Source: Eubacteriales bacterium (GTDB lineage: Bacteria > Bacillota > Clostridia > Oscillospirales > Oscillospiraceae). From it: a stretch of DNA of 64,000 nucleotides. A program made the translations under genes and the position numbers. This document shows, one piece after another, positions 51,007 to 58,608 of the stretch. The stretch covers positions 24,927 through 88,926 of the forward strand of contig JAUNJE010000002.1 of NCBI GenBank assembly GCA_030533415.1, read 5' to 3'. The notes under the pieces are model-generated. The model saw nothing but the letters and a program-made list of their open reading frames with translations. It was not told the origin of the DNA and did no database searches. Within the stretch, counting starts at the first letter, position 1. Every line of letters starts with the position of its first letter.

Positions 51007-52059
51007 ATGAATAATCGTATTTATCTGGTCACCGGTGCGGCAGGCTTCCTTGGCAGTCATGTGTGCAGCAAGCTTCTGGAGCGGGGCGACCGCGTCCGGG
51101 CACTGGTATTGCCCAGAGATCCGGGTGCAAAATTCATTCCCGCTTCCGTAGAGGTGGTGGAGGGTAACCTGTGCGACATGGATTCCCTGAGTCCCTTCTT
51201 CGCTGTGCCCGAAGGAACCGAAACCTATGTGATCCACTGCGCCAGCATGGTCACCACCAACCCTGACTTCAACCAAAAACTCATCGATGTGAATGTGGGC
51301 GGCACCAAGAATATTATTGAGCAGTGCCTCTCCCATCATGAGTGCAAGAAGCTGGTGTACGTCAGTTCCACCGGTGCCATCCCCGAGCAGCCCAAAGGCA
51401 TCAAAATCACCGAGACCAGAAAGTTCGCACCTGTCAACCCCAAGACCCAGGTTGGCTGCTACAGCCAGTCCAAAGCCATGGCAACCCAGGAGGTACTGGA
51501 TGCCTGCGACAACCGGGGACTGAGGGCCTGTGTGGTGCACCCCAGCGGTATTCTTGGCCCGGATGACCATGCCATCAGCGAAACCACCGGCACCGTCATC
51601 AAGATTATGAACGGCGAAATGAGCGTGGGAATGGGCGGCTCCTTCAATCTGTGCGATGTCCGGGATCTTGCCCACGGCTGCATAGCAGCCTGCGACCGGG
51701 GGCGCATCGGCGAGTGCTACATTCTGGGCAACGAAGAGGTCACATTAAAGGAAGTCTGCCAGATGCTCCATGATGCTTCCGGCTGCAAGATGCCCCTGTT
51801 CTATGTTCCCATCCGCATGGCATACATGCTGGCGGCGCAGATGGAAAAAAAGGCAGCAAAAACCGGCGAGAAGCCGCTGATGACCAACTTTGCTGTATAC
51901 AATCTGGCTAGAAACAATTCCTTCGACTATTCCAAGGCAAAGCGGGAGCTGGGCTACTCCACCCGTCCCTACGCCGAAACCCTGGCAGACGAAGCCAAGT
52001 GGCTGGTGAAGGAAGGTCATATCAAGGGCGCTGTGTCTGATGCAGACACCCTCAATTAA
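51007..52059 (+). CDS. Extended SDR / NAD-dependent epimerase-reductase
   Basis: A 350-residue extended short-chain dehydrogenase: Rossmann motif LVTGAAGFLGSHVCSKLLER, conserved VIHCASMVTTNPDF, VYVSSTGAIPEQPKG and the active site Y-x3-K in CYSQSKAMATQEV. The overall pattern resembles dihydroflavonol-4-reductase-like and 3-beta-hydroxysteroid-type SDRs that reduce carbonyls of plant or steroid compounds. GATGGAGG precedes the ATG. It has its own promoter, built like that of the following two-component operon, so it is probably controlled by that system. Confidence 0.85.
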   Translation: MNNRIYLVTGAAGFLGSHVCSKLLERGDRVRALVLPRDPGAKFIPASVEVVEGNLCDMDSLSPFFAVPEGTETYVIHCASMVTTNPDFNQKLIDVNVGGTKNIIEQCLSHHECKKLVYVSSTGAIPEQPKGIKITETRKFAPVNPKTQVGCYSQSKAMATQEVLDACDNRGLRACVVHPSGILGPDDHAISETTGTVIKIMNGEMSVGMGGSFNLCDVRDLAHGCIAACDRGRIGECYILGNEEVTLKEVCQMLHDASGCKMPLFYVPIRMAYMLAAQMEKKAAKTGEKPLMTNFAVYNLARNNSFDYSKAKRELGYSTRPYAETLADEAKWLVKEGHIKGAVSDADTLN

Positions 52060-52066
52060 CAATTCT

Positions 52067-52109
52067 GAAACAATAGTCAAACAATACGCAAACACTCCTT
52101 TGGTAGAAT
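52067..52109 (+). promoter_or_regulatory. Promoter of two-component operon with three 11-bp direct repeats
   Basis: GAAACAATAGT (52067), CAAACAATACG (52078) and CAAACACTCCT (52089) are head-to-tail 11-bp repeats, followed by TAGAAT (52104-52109). The missing -35 and helical phasing are typical of activation by PhoB/OmpR-type response regulators, one of which is encoded in the operon. Confidence 0.65.
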
Positions 52110-52138
52110 TTGGCTAAATTCTGTTGGAGGGTGAGAAA

Positions 52139-52999
52139 GTGAAAAAGCTGCCCCCTTGGCTTCTCAATACTGCCTGCATACTGGCACCGATTCTCAGCGG
52201 TCTGAGCCTGTATCAGACAGTCAGACTGTTCTTGCCGCTTCCTGCTGCGTTCGTTCTGTACGGAATCGCCTTTGTTTGCCTGATAATTTTCTGCATTCGG
52301 ATGCCGAAATGGCTTGTAGGAATTTTTCGAAGGGTAACCGGATATTTTCGGGAGCGCTTTCATGGAGTGGAGCTGTTTTTTACCAACAGAGTACTCCGAA
52401 AAATTGTGATAGCGATTCCGGGAACGGTATTGGGAGTCATTTACGCAGGTCTGAACGCATTTCTGGGCATATGGTACGGTTCTGCCTGGAATGGAACACT
52501 GGCAGGGTATTTCCTGGTATTAACCGGACTGCGCTTTTTGATCCTACATGCTTATCGGAAAAGAAACATGGAATTGCGAATTTACCGCACCTGTGGTATG
52601 CTGTTGTCAGTATTAAGCATCACGCTGGGTGGCGCAGTGATACTGCTGCTGCATGGTTCTTCCGGAAAAACCTACCCAGGATTTCTGGTATATGCAATGG
52701 CAGCATACACCTTTTACAAGGTCTATGCCTCCATTCGTGGCATGGTCACAGCCAGATATCAGGAATCACTTCTGCTGATTGCCCAGCGGAATATCGGTCA
52801 TGCGGATGCACTCATGTCCTTGCTCTGTCTGCAAACAGGACTTCTGAATGCTTTCAATGGAAAAAATGCCGATTTTGCCATGCGCATGAATGGCGTCACC
52901 GGCGGTATCGTATCGCTGATTGTTTTGGCTATGGGTATCCGCATGATACTCATGGGAAGGAGGAGAATGAACGATGATTCGAATACTTACAGTAGATGA
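52139..52999 (+). CDS. Polytopic membrane protein of unknown family
   Basis: A 286-residue protein with about seven hydrophobic segments. It starts at a GTG (MKKLPPWLLNTACILAPILS) with TGGAGGGTGAG before it, and is the first gene of the two-component operon, overlapping the response-regulator start by 26 bp. It is homologous to the partial protein at 63.2-64 kb (shared WYGSAWNGTLA vs WFGTLAVYY, RFLILHAY vs RFLLLRYV, YRTCGMLL vs YRLCGIIL). I do not recognise the family. Because of its position it could be a sensor accessory or the transport target of the regulator. Confidence 0.65.
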   Translation: MKKLPPWLLNTACILAPILSGLSLYQTVRLFLPLPAAFVLYGIAFVCLIIFCIRMPKWLVGIFRRVTGYFRERFHGVELFFTNRVLRKIVIAIPGTVLGVIYAGLNAFLGIWYGSAWNGTLAGYFLVLTGLRFLILHAYRKRNMELRIYRTCGMLLSVLSITLGGAVILLLHGSSGKTYPGFLVYAMAAYTFYKVYASIRGMVTARYQESLLLIAQRNIGHADALMSLLCLQTGLLNAFNGKNADFAMRMNGVTGGIVSLIVLAMGIRMILMGRRRMNDDSNTYSR

Positions 53000-53645
53000 T
53001 GAGCGGGAAATTGGCAGAGCAGTCTGCAATTACCTGAATGACAGCGGCTTTCAGGCGAAAAGCGTCTTGAGTGCCGAAGCAGCATACGATGAAATGTATA
53101 ATAACCCCTACGACCTGATTATCTCCGACATTATGATGCCAGAGATTGATGGCTTTGAATTTGCCGAAACCGTCCGGAGGCTGAACAAGCGGATTCCCAT
53201 TCTGTTTCTGTCTGCCCGGGATGACCTGAACGCCAAGCGGAAGGGCTTCCAGCTGGGCATTGACGACTACATGACCAAGCCAGTGGAGCTGGCCGAGCTG
53301 GAAATGCGGGTCCGGGCTCTTCTGCGCCGGGCAGGCATAGAGCAGGAGCGGAAGCTGACTGTAGGCAATCTGGAAATGGATGCCGACGGTATGGCGGCCT
53401 TGCTGGATGGGGACGAGCTGGCGCTGACAACCCGGGAATTCAACATTCTCTTTAAGCTGCTGTCCTATCCCAAGAAAACCTTTACCCGTGCCCAGCTGAT
53501 GGACGAATTCTGGGACGCGGATTCAGAAACCGGCCTGCGGGCAGTGGATGTCTATGTAGCCAAGCTCCGGGATAAGCTGGCTGCCTGTGACGGATTTGAG
53601 ATCAAAACCGTCCGGGGACTGGGCTACAAGGCGGTGCTGAAATGA
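52974..53645 (+). CDS. OmpR/PhoB-type response regulator
   Basis: A 223-residue response regulator. The receiver domain shows acidic residues TVDDE, phosphoacceptor Asp52 in IISDIMMPEIDG, LFLSARDD and the lysine in YMTKPVEL. The C-terminal winged helix has ALTTREFNILFKLLSYPKKT, FTRAQLMDEFWD and VDVYVAKLRDKL, ending in TVRGLGYKAVLK. It overlaps the membrane-protein gene before it and the kinase gene after it. Likely targets are the AAAC-repeat promoters at 50.9 and 52.1 kb. Confidence 0.95.
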   Translation: MIRILTVDDEREIGRAVCNYLNDSGFQAKSVLSAEAAYDEMYNNPYDLIISDIMMPEIDGFEFAETVRRLNKRIPILFLSARDDLNAKRKGFQLGIDDYMTKPVELAELEMRVRALLRRAGIEQERKLTVGNLEMDADGMAALLDGDELALTTREFNILFKLLSYPKKTFTRAQLMDEFWDADSETGLRAVDVYVAKLRDKLAACDGFEIKTVRGLGYKAVLK

Positions 53646-54718
53646 AAAAGACGGAATACGTCAGCGGTTATATCCAAAGCAGTCTGTTTCCCAGAGCCCT
53701 CTTTGTGGTGTATCTGCTGACACTGCTGGTGACCGCCGGCCTGCACGTGGGATTGATTGTTTTGTTTCAGGCCATCGCGCTGCACAGCGGGTGGCAGACC
53801 TTGATCATCCTATCCTATTGGATCGCTGTAGCCGCTGGGCTGACACTCTATACCCGCAGACAGATTCGGGTGATTTATGAGGAGCCACTCCAGCGGATTG
53901 CCAACGCCACTACCCAGGTCGCTGCCGGTGATTTCTCTGTTTATGTTCCCATGACCCATACTGTGGACAAAATGGACTATCTGGATGCCATGATCCTGGA
54001 TTTCAACAAAATGGTGGAGCAGCTGGGCAGCATTGAAACGCTGAAAACGGAGTTTATTTCCAACGTGTCCCACGAACTGAAAACCCCGGTATCAGTGATT
54101 CAGAACAACGCAGAGCTGCTTCGCCTGTCCGAGCTGGACGAAAAGCAGTGCACGCAGGCCAATGCCATCTATTGGGCTACTAAGCGTCTGACCGGCTTGG
54201 TCAGCAATATTCTGAAGCTTAACAAGCTGGAACAGCAGCGGATTCTGCCGGATGCACAAAGCTATGACGTGTGCGCCCAGTTGGCAGAGTGTGCAGTTGC
54301 CATGGATGATGTGCTGGAAATGAAGGGCATTGAGCTGGAAGCGGACATGGAGGACACGGGAATGATTCTCGCCGATCCTGCCCTCATGGAGCTGGTGTGG
54401 AACAATCTGCTGTCCAATGCCGTGAAATTCACTCCCCGTGGCGGCATCGTCACCATTACCGAGGCAGAAACCCCGGAGGGACTGAAAATCGGAGTCCGGG
54501 ACACTGGCTGCGGCATGGACAAAGAAACTCAGCGTCATATTTTTGAGAAATTTTACCAGGGAGATACCTCCCATGCAGCTGCCGGAAACGGTCTGGGGCT
54601 GGCCCTGGCTCAGCGGGTACTGCTGCTCCACGGGTTTGCCATTTCCGTCGAGAGCGCACCGGGCCAAGGCAGTACCTTTACCGTCACGATTCCAAAGGAG
54701 GGAGAAAATCATGGCTGA
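53642..54718 (+). CDS. Sensor histidine kinase
   Basis: A 358-residue kinase with two N-terminal membrane helices (~17-42 and ~52-70) and almost no extracellular loop, a HAMP domain (~70-125), the HisKA box with His144 (EFISNVSHELKTPVSVIQNN) and an ATPase domain (NNLLSNAVKFTPRG, VRDTGCGMDKET, NGLGLALAQRVL). The lack of an external sensor domain suggests it senses the membrane or relies on a partner such as the membrane protein encoded first in the operon. Start overlaps the regulator's stop (ATGA). Confidence 0.95.
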   Translation: MKKTEYVSGYIQSSLFPRALFVVYLLTLLVTAGLHVGLIVLFQAIALHSGWQTLIILSYWIAVAAGLTLYTRRQIRVIYEEPLQRIANATTQVAAGDFSVYVPMTHTVDKMDYLDAMILDFNKMVEQLGSIETLKTEFISNVSHELKTPVSVIQNNAELLRLSELDEKQCTQANAIYWATKRLTGLVSNILKLNKLEQQRILPDAQSYDVCAQLAECAVAMDDVLEMKGIELEADMEDTGMILADPALMELVWNNLLSNAVKFTPRGGIVTITEAETPEGLKIGVRDTGCGMDKETQRHIFEKFYQGDTSHAAAGNGLGLALAQRVLLLHGFAISVESAPGQGSTFTVTIPKEGENHG

Positions 54719-55238
54719 TTTCGCAAGAAGTCTGTTCGGCGCAGAGGAAACCTTTCAAACTACCGTAAGCAGTGCTTTCGCCGCCAATTATAACGACGGC
54801 TACGCCTGCTTCGGCTGGAAAGAAAATGAAGCCACGCCCCACGAGAAAAATGGCGATAAGGTGATTCTGCATTATGTCCGTGACCGGAATATTCTGAACA
54901 AAACGGAACTGATTCGTTTGCAGCGGCAATTTGAGGACTGCATGGCCCAAATCCAGATCATGCAGCGCCAGGCCGATTCCATTCCCTTGGCTACCGCCTT
55001 GATGGCGGGACTGGTGGGCACGGCCTTTGTGGCAGGAGCGGTATTCGCTGTTACAGCAGAAAATCCCATGATCTGGCTGACAGTGCTGCTGGCAATTCCC
55101 GGCTTCCTGCTGTGGGGAGCAGCCTACCCCATCTGCCGCAAGGAGCAGAAACGCCAGCGGAAGCGTCTGCTGCCCCTCATCGATCAGAAATACGACGAAG
55201 CTGCCGAAACGGCACAGAAAGCAAAAAAACTGCTGTAA
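54711..55238 (+). CDS. Small membrane protein at end of two-component operon
   Basis: A 175-residue protein (MADFARSLFGAEETFQTTVS) with a soluble N-terminal half, a helical segment (LIRLQRQFEDCMAQIQIMQR), two adjacent membrane helices (~100-150: ALMAGLVGTAFVAGAVFAVT, IWLTVLLAIPGFLLWG) and a basic, coiled C-terminus. Start at 54711 overlaps the kinase stop and has GGAGGGAG before it. Unrecognised; the operon position suggests a target or modulator of the two-component system. Confidence 0.7.
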   Translation: MADFARSLFGAEETFQTTVSSAFAANYNDGYACFGWKENEATPHEKNGDKVILHYVRDRNILNKTELIRLQRQFEDCMAQIQIMQRQADSIPLATALMAGLVGTAFVAGAVFAVTAENPMIWLTVLLAIPGFLLWGAAYPICRKEQKRQRKRLLPLIDQKYDEAAETAQKAKKLL

Positions 55239-55317
55239 CGATAATCGGCTAGGAGGCTGGTCATCATCCAGCCAGCCGATCTCCCACGGAACCGTGCGTC
55301 AGATTAGAGCACCAGGT

Positions 55318-55437
55318 ATGGCAAAGGGGATTTCAATGGAGGTTTTCTTTGATATTGCTGACGCGCTTGATATTGATCCGGTTGACCTGCTGAACGCTGC
55401 CAATTTCCCGGATCACATTAAAGGAAAGAAGCAGTAA
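55318..55437 (+). pseudogene. XRE regulator, C-terminal remnant
   Basis: A 39-residue frame, GISMEVFFDIADALDIDPVD then LLNAANFPDH, which matches the last helices of XRE-type HTH repressors. The DNA-recognition helices are missing and the 80 bp before it do not restore them. It lies just inside the right end of the element. Confidence 0.6.
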
Positions 55438-55515
55438 GATGCAGAGGTTATGTGTGCCTTAACAATCCACATCCCATCAAAAACACTCCCAACCGGGTGA
55501 TTATCCTTCCCGGCT

Positions 55516-55597
<82 letters not shown>

Positions 55598-55622
55598 AAC
55601 CTTTACGGAAGAAATGATTTTT

Positions 55623-55652
55623 AACTCACCTCTGCAAAGAGGTGAGTTTTTT
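55623..55652. terminator. Terminator next to attR
   Basis: AACTCACCTC (55623-55632) pairs with GAGGTGAGTT (55639-55648), followed by TTTT. It corresponds in position to the terminator after the intact tRNA. Confidence 0.75.
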
Positions 55653-55830
55653 ATGCCGCAATCCAAACGATGTTAAGATCCATGCTAAACTGCTCAAAAT
55701 CGATGTTAAAGTCGATGAGCAGCTTGTAGTCCCGGTAGACGTCCACCCGCTTGATAAGGCAGTTGACGATCATCTTCTTTGCCTATATCGGCCCATGAAA
55801 TGATATTGTCATACTGAGCGTTCAAGGATG
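55651..55830 (-). pseudogene. Serine recombinase C-terminal remnant outside the element
   Basis: The minus strand reads SLNAQYDNIISWADI, then after a frameshift AKKMIVNCLIKRVDVYRDYK, LLIDFNIDFEQF and a stop at 55651. The same block ends the intact recombinase (QYEELISWADL, AKKMIVNCMIRRVEVFRDYK). It lies at the same distance and orientation from the tRNA 3' end as the intact gene does from its tRNA, so it is the decayed integrase of an earlier element at this site. Confidence 0.75.
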
Positions 55831-56054
55831 CCAGAAACCGCATGCTTGCGCTTGTTGAAGCGTCCACTAACTGATGGATTTTCTAAAATTTTTGTAGGAA
55901 TATTCAACTCGGCAAGCCCCCTATATATGACGCTCTCCCTATCCCCATAAACATACCCTTGTGGCAATGCTTCCAAAATCGAAATCAGTTCATCTTCCGA
56001 AGGCAGAAGCTTAAAATCGTAAAAAGCAGTATAATCTCTGTTGAATGACGGCAT
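55809..56054 (-). pseudogene. Unrecognised coding remnant
   Basis: An 81-residue frame (MPSFNRDYTAFYDFKLLPSE, DELISILEALPQGYVYGDRE) that runs at its end into recombinase-remnant sequence. The frame stays open upstream of the ATG (SESWDAEIK). The protein is not recognised and is probably the cut-off part of a gene. Confidence 0.35.
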
Positions 56055-56332
56055 CTTTATCTCCGCGTCCCATGATTCCGACGCCAGTTGTCATCCCGTG
56101 GTGGTAATTGACTATGTGCTTTGTGTTTGCCGCCGCATCCAGAATTCTATCCAAGTGAGGATGATTCATTGGCTCGTGATCCAAAGTGAATGAATTATCC
56201 CATCTGCGTTTTCATTCTTCAATTCCCAAGGGTATGAGATTTTGGCACCTTACAGGGGCAGAAATGGTCCGGGCACTGTACAGTTCCCCAGTCATACTTA
56301 TTTTATCAGCCATTTATATGTTATTTAACGGC
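56055..56332. other. Decayed region without intact gene
   Basis: On the minus strand a stretch reads TLDHEPMNHPHLDRILDAA and GIMGRGDKDAVIQ before losing frame relative to the following 81-residue frame, so this looks like a pseudogene by frameshift. Beyond it toward the riboswitch promoter I see nothing. Confidence 0.35.
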
Positions 56333-56361
56333 TTGCATTTTTGAGAAACCTATGCTACAAT
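56333..56361 (+). promoter_or_regulatory. Promoter of cobalamin riboswitch operon
   Basis: TTGCAT (56333-56338), 17-bp spacer, TACAAT (56356-56361), ~40 bp before the riboswitch. Confidence 0.6.
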
Positions 56362-56402
56362 GCAAATGTTTGGAATTGAATATTGTTATGAGCTTTTGTA
56401 GC

Positions 56403-56570
56403 GCACAGGTGTCCATTTGTAAGAATGGGTGAAAAGGGAATCCGGTGAGAATCCGGAACGATGCCGTCACTGTGTACGGGAGCCGCTTTCTACAGTCACT
56501 GGGAAACTGGGAAGAGGAAAACGGCGATGAACGAAGTCAGGAGACCTGCCTGGGCGTGGAATCTCAGATC
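56403..56570 (+). ncRNA. Cobalamin riboswitch
   Basis: The sequence shows the canonical order of conserved blocks: GGGTGAAAAGGGAATCCGGT, GAGAATCCGGAACGATGCCG, CACTGTGTACGG, and the B12 box AGTCAGGAGACCTGCC (56535-56550). A terminator at 56654-56685 lies downstream as expression platform. It should switch off the corrinoid uptake operon when cobalamin is plentiful. Confidence 0.93.
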
Positions 56571-56653
56571 TGCGGTCCACAGATCTCACATTCTCACAAA
56601 GTCTGTATCCATCCTTCCGATACAAGGAGCTTGCATCTCTTTGCTGAGTTTTA

Positions 56654-56685
56654 AGCAGCCGCAGTCATGCGGCTGCTTTTATTTG
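56654..56685 (+). terminator. Riboswitch-controlled terminator
   Basis: AGCAGCCGCA (56654-56663), loop GTCA, TGCGGCTGCT (56668-56677), then TTTATTTG. It lies between the aptamer and the first gene. Confidence 0.85.
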
Positions 56686-56721
56686 ATTCCGAACAAATTA
56701 AAAAAGGAAGGAAGAACCAAA

Positions 56722-57960
56722 ATGAAAAAAGTAATTTCCCTTCTGCTGTGCATGGCCATGATGCTGGCCCTTCTGGCCGCCTGCAGCAGCAACACCTCCG
56801 CCACTGTCACCGAGACGCCCACTGAGGCACCTACCCAAGCGCCCACCGCCGCTCCCACTACGGAAGCTGAGGTTGACGATCAGGCGCTTGCCGACGAAGT
56901 CGCGGCTTTGATCGACGCCATCTATGTTCAGACCCGTACCGACGACACCGATGCCCAGTGTGAAGCCGCTAAGGCTGCCTGGGACGCCTTGACCGATGCC
57001 CAGAAAGAGCTGGTAGAGGGGGAAAACGCAGACCCTGACTACTTCGGGCGGGACACCGGCGACGCCTCCAAGGACGATCCCCTGAACGCCGACGATATCG
57101 GCGAAAACGAGATTCTGGTGGTGTCCTTCGGCACCTCCTTCAATGACAGCCGTACCCAGGACATCGGCGGCATTGAGAAGGCCATTCAGGCGGCCAACCC
57201 CGACTGGTCTGTCCGCCGGGCATTTACCGCGCAGATCATCATTAATCATGTCCAGGCTCGCGACGGTGAAAAGATCGACAATATGCAGCAGGCTCTGGAC
57301 CGGGCTGTTGCCAACGGCGTCAAGAACCTGATCCTGCAGCCCACCCACCTGATGCACGGCGCCGAGTATGACGAGATGGTGGAAGCCATCGAGGAATACA
57401 AGGACAAGTTTGAATCCGTGGCCATCGCCGAGCCTCTGCTGGGCGAAGTCGGCTCTGACGCCACCGTAGTCAACGACGACAAGGCCGCCGTGGCAGAAGC
57501 AATCACCGCCCAGGCGGTTTCCGAGGCCGGCTATGACAGCCTGGACGCTGCTAAGAACGACGGTGCCGCATTTGTCTTCATGGGCCATGGTACATCCCAC
57601 ACCGCAAAGGTCTCCTATTCCCAGATGCAGACGCAGATGCAGACCTTGGGCTATGAGAACGTGTTCATCGGCACTGTGGAAGGAGAGCCGGAGGAGACTG
57701 CCTGTGAGGCTGTCATTGAGGCCGTTTCCGAAGCCGGATACACGAAGGTCATCCTGCGGCCCTTGATGGTGGTCGCCGGTGACCATGCAAACAACGACAT
57801 GGCCGGTGACGACGAAGATTCCTGGAAGAGCATGTTTACCGCCTCCGGGAAGTTCGAGTCTGTGGATACCCAGGTCGCTGGTCTTGGCGGCATCGAGGCG
57901 ATTCAGAAGCTGTATGTAGCCCATACCGCTGACGCCATCGACAGCCTGGAAAAGAAGTAA
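56722..57960 (+). CDS. cbiK: Surface-anchored CbiK-type sirohydrochlorin cobaltochelatase
   Basis: A 412-residue lipoprotein (lipobox LLAAC, Cys21) with a Thr/Pro/Ala-rich linker and a small helical domain (DDQALADEVAALIDAIYVQT) before a CbiK chelatase domain from ~residue 130. Chelatase motifs are ILVVSFGTSFNDSR, the His of LQPTHLMHGAEYDEM, FVFMGHGTSHTAKVSYSQMQ and RPLMVVAGDHANNDMAGDDE. Cytoplasmic CbiK inserts Co2+ into sirohydrochlorin; exported versions are known (periplasmic CbiK of Desulfovibrio, which also binds haem). Start at 56722 follows AAGGAAGG. Position after the B12 riboswitch and before a FecCD-type importer suggests handling of cobalt or tetrapyrroles outside the cell. Confidence 0.88.
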   Translation: MKKVISLLLCMAMMLALLAACSSNTSATVTETPTEAPTQAPTAAPTTEAEVDDQALADEVAALIDAIYVQTRTDDTDAQCEAAKAAWDALTDAQKELVEGENADPDYFGRDTGDASKDDPLNADDIGENEILVVSFGTSFNDSRTQDIGGIEKAIQAANPDWSVRRAFTAQIIINHVQARDGEKIDNMQQALDRAVANGVKNLILQPTHLMHGAEYDEMVEAIEEYKDKFESVAIAEPLLGEVGSDATVVNDDKAAVAEAITAQAVSEAGYDSLDAAKNDGAAFVFMGHGTSHTAKVSYSQMQTQMQTLGYENVFIGTVEGEPEETACEAVIEAVSEAGYTKVILRPLMVVAGDHANNDMAGDDEDSWKSMFTASGKFESVDTQVAGLGGIEAIQKLYVAHTADAIDSLEKK

Positions 57961-57978
57961 AAAAGGAGTTTGGAAACC

Positions 57979-58536
57979 ATGAAAAAAGGTCTGTGCCTGC
58001 TGTTGTCTCTGGGAATGATGCTGCTTCTGCTGTGCGCATGCGGCAGCCAGTCTCCTGCTGGAACCACGGAAGGTATGGAGACCATGCCTGCCGCAGAGAA
58101 TGCCGAAACCACGGTACCTGTGACGGAAGCCCCTGCGGCAGCGCCCACGCAGCCAGAGTCCCCCGCGCTGGAGGACGGAACCTATACCGTTGATTTCAAC
58201 ACCGACAGCAGTATGTTCCGTGCCAACGAAGCCTGCGAAGGAAAAGGGACCCTGACGGTAAAGGACGGTGTCATGACCCTCCATGTCTCTCTTGCTTCGA
58301 AAAAGATTGTCAACCTCTTCCCGGGAAAGGCCTCCGAAGCCCAGGCGGAAGGCGCCGTACTGCTTCAGCCCACAGAGGATACCGTGACCTATAGTGACGG
58401 ATTCTCAGAGGTAGTCTATGGCTTTGACATCCCGGTTCCCGCGCTGGACAGGGACTTTGATCTTGCGCTGATCGGTACCAAGGGCACTTGGTATGACCAT
58501 GTGGTTTCTGTGTCCAATCCGGAACCCGTTCAGTAA
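57979..58536 (+). CDS. Lipoprotein with NEAT-like domain
   Basis: A 185-residue lipoprotein (lipobox LLCAC, Cys21), Thr/Pro-rich linker, then one domain of ~115 residues: LEDGTYTVDFNTDSSMFRAN, KGTLTVKDGVMTLHVSLASK, VYGFDIPVPALD. The pattern (DGTY, S-S-M, TL/V at the end of a strand, V..YDIPV) resembles NEAT-type beta-sandwich domains that bind haem in other Firmicutes. The next protein has a related domain. In a B12-controlled operon it may bind a corrinoid or other tetrapyrrole. AAAGGAG lies 11 bp before the ATG. Confidence 0.7.
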   Translation: MKKGLCLLLSLGMMLLLLCACGSQSPAGTTEGMETMPAAENAETTVPVTEAPAAAPTQPESPALEDGTYTVDFNTDSSMFRANEACEGKGTLTVKDGVMTLHVSLASKKIVNLFPGKASEAQAEGAVLLQPTEDTVTYSDGFSEVVYGFDIPVPALDRDFDLALIGTKGTWYDHVVSVSNPEPVQ

Positions 58537-58608
58537 CCCACTCCGTTCAATAACCGCACCCGGCAGGGCGAGGCAGCGCCTCGCCCTGTCATGGCATAGG
58601 GAGAAAAT

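Noticed and set aside
56445-56721. Open frames over the riboswitch, including an N-terminal extension of CbiK to 56461
   Set aside because: The region folds as a cobalamin riboswitch and terminator; the lipoprotein signal peptide and ribosome site fix the start at 56722.
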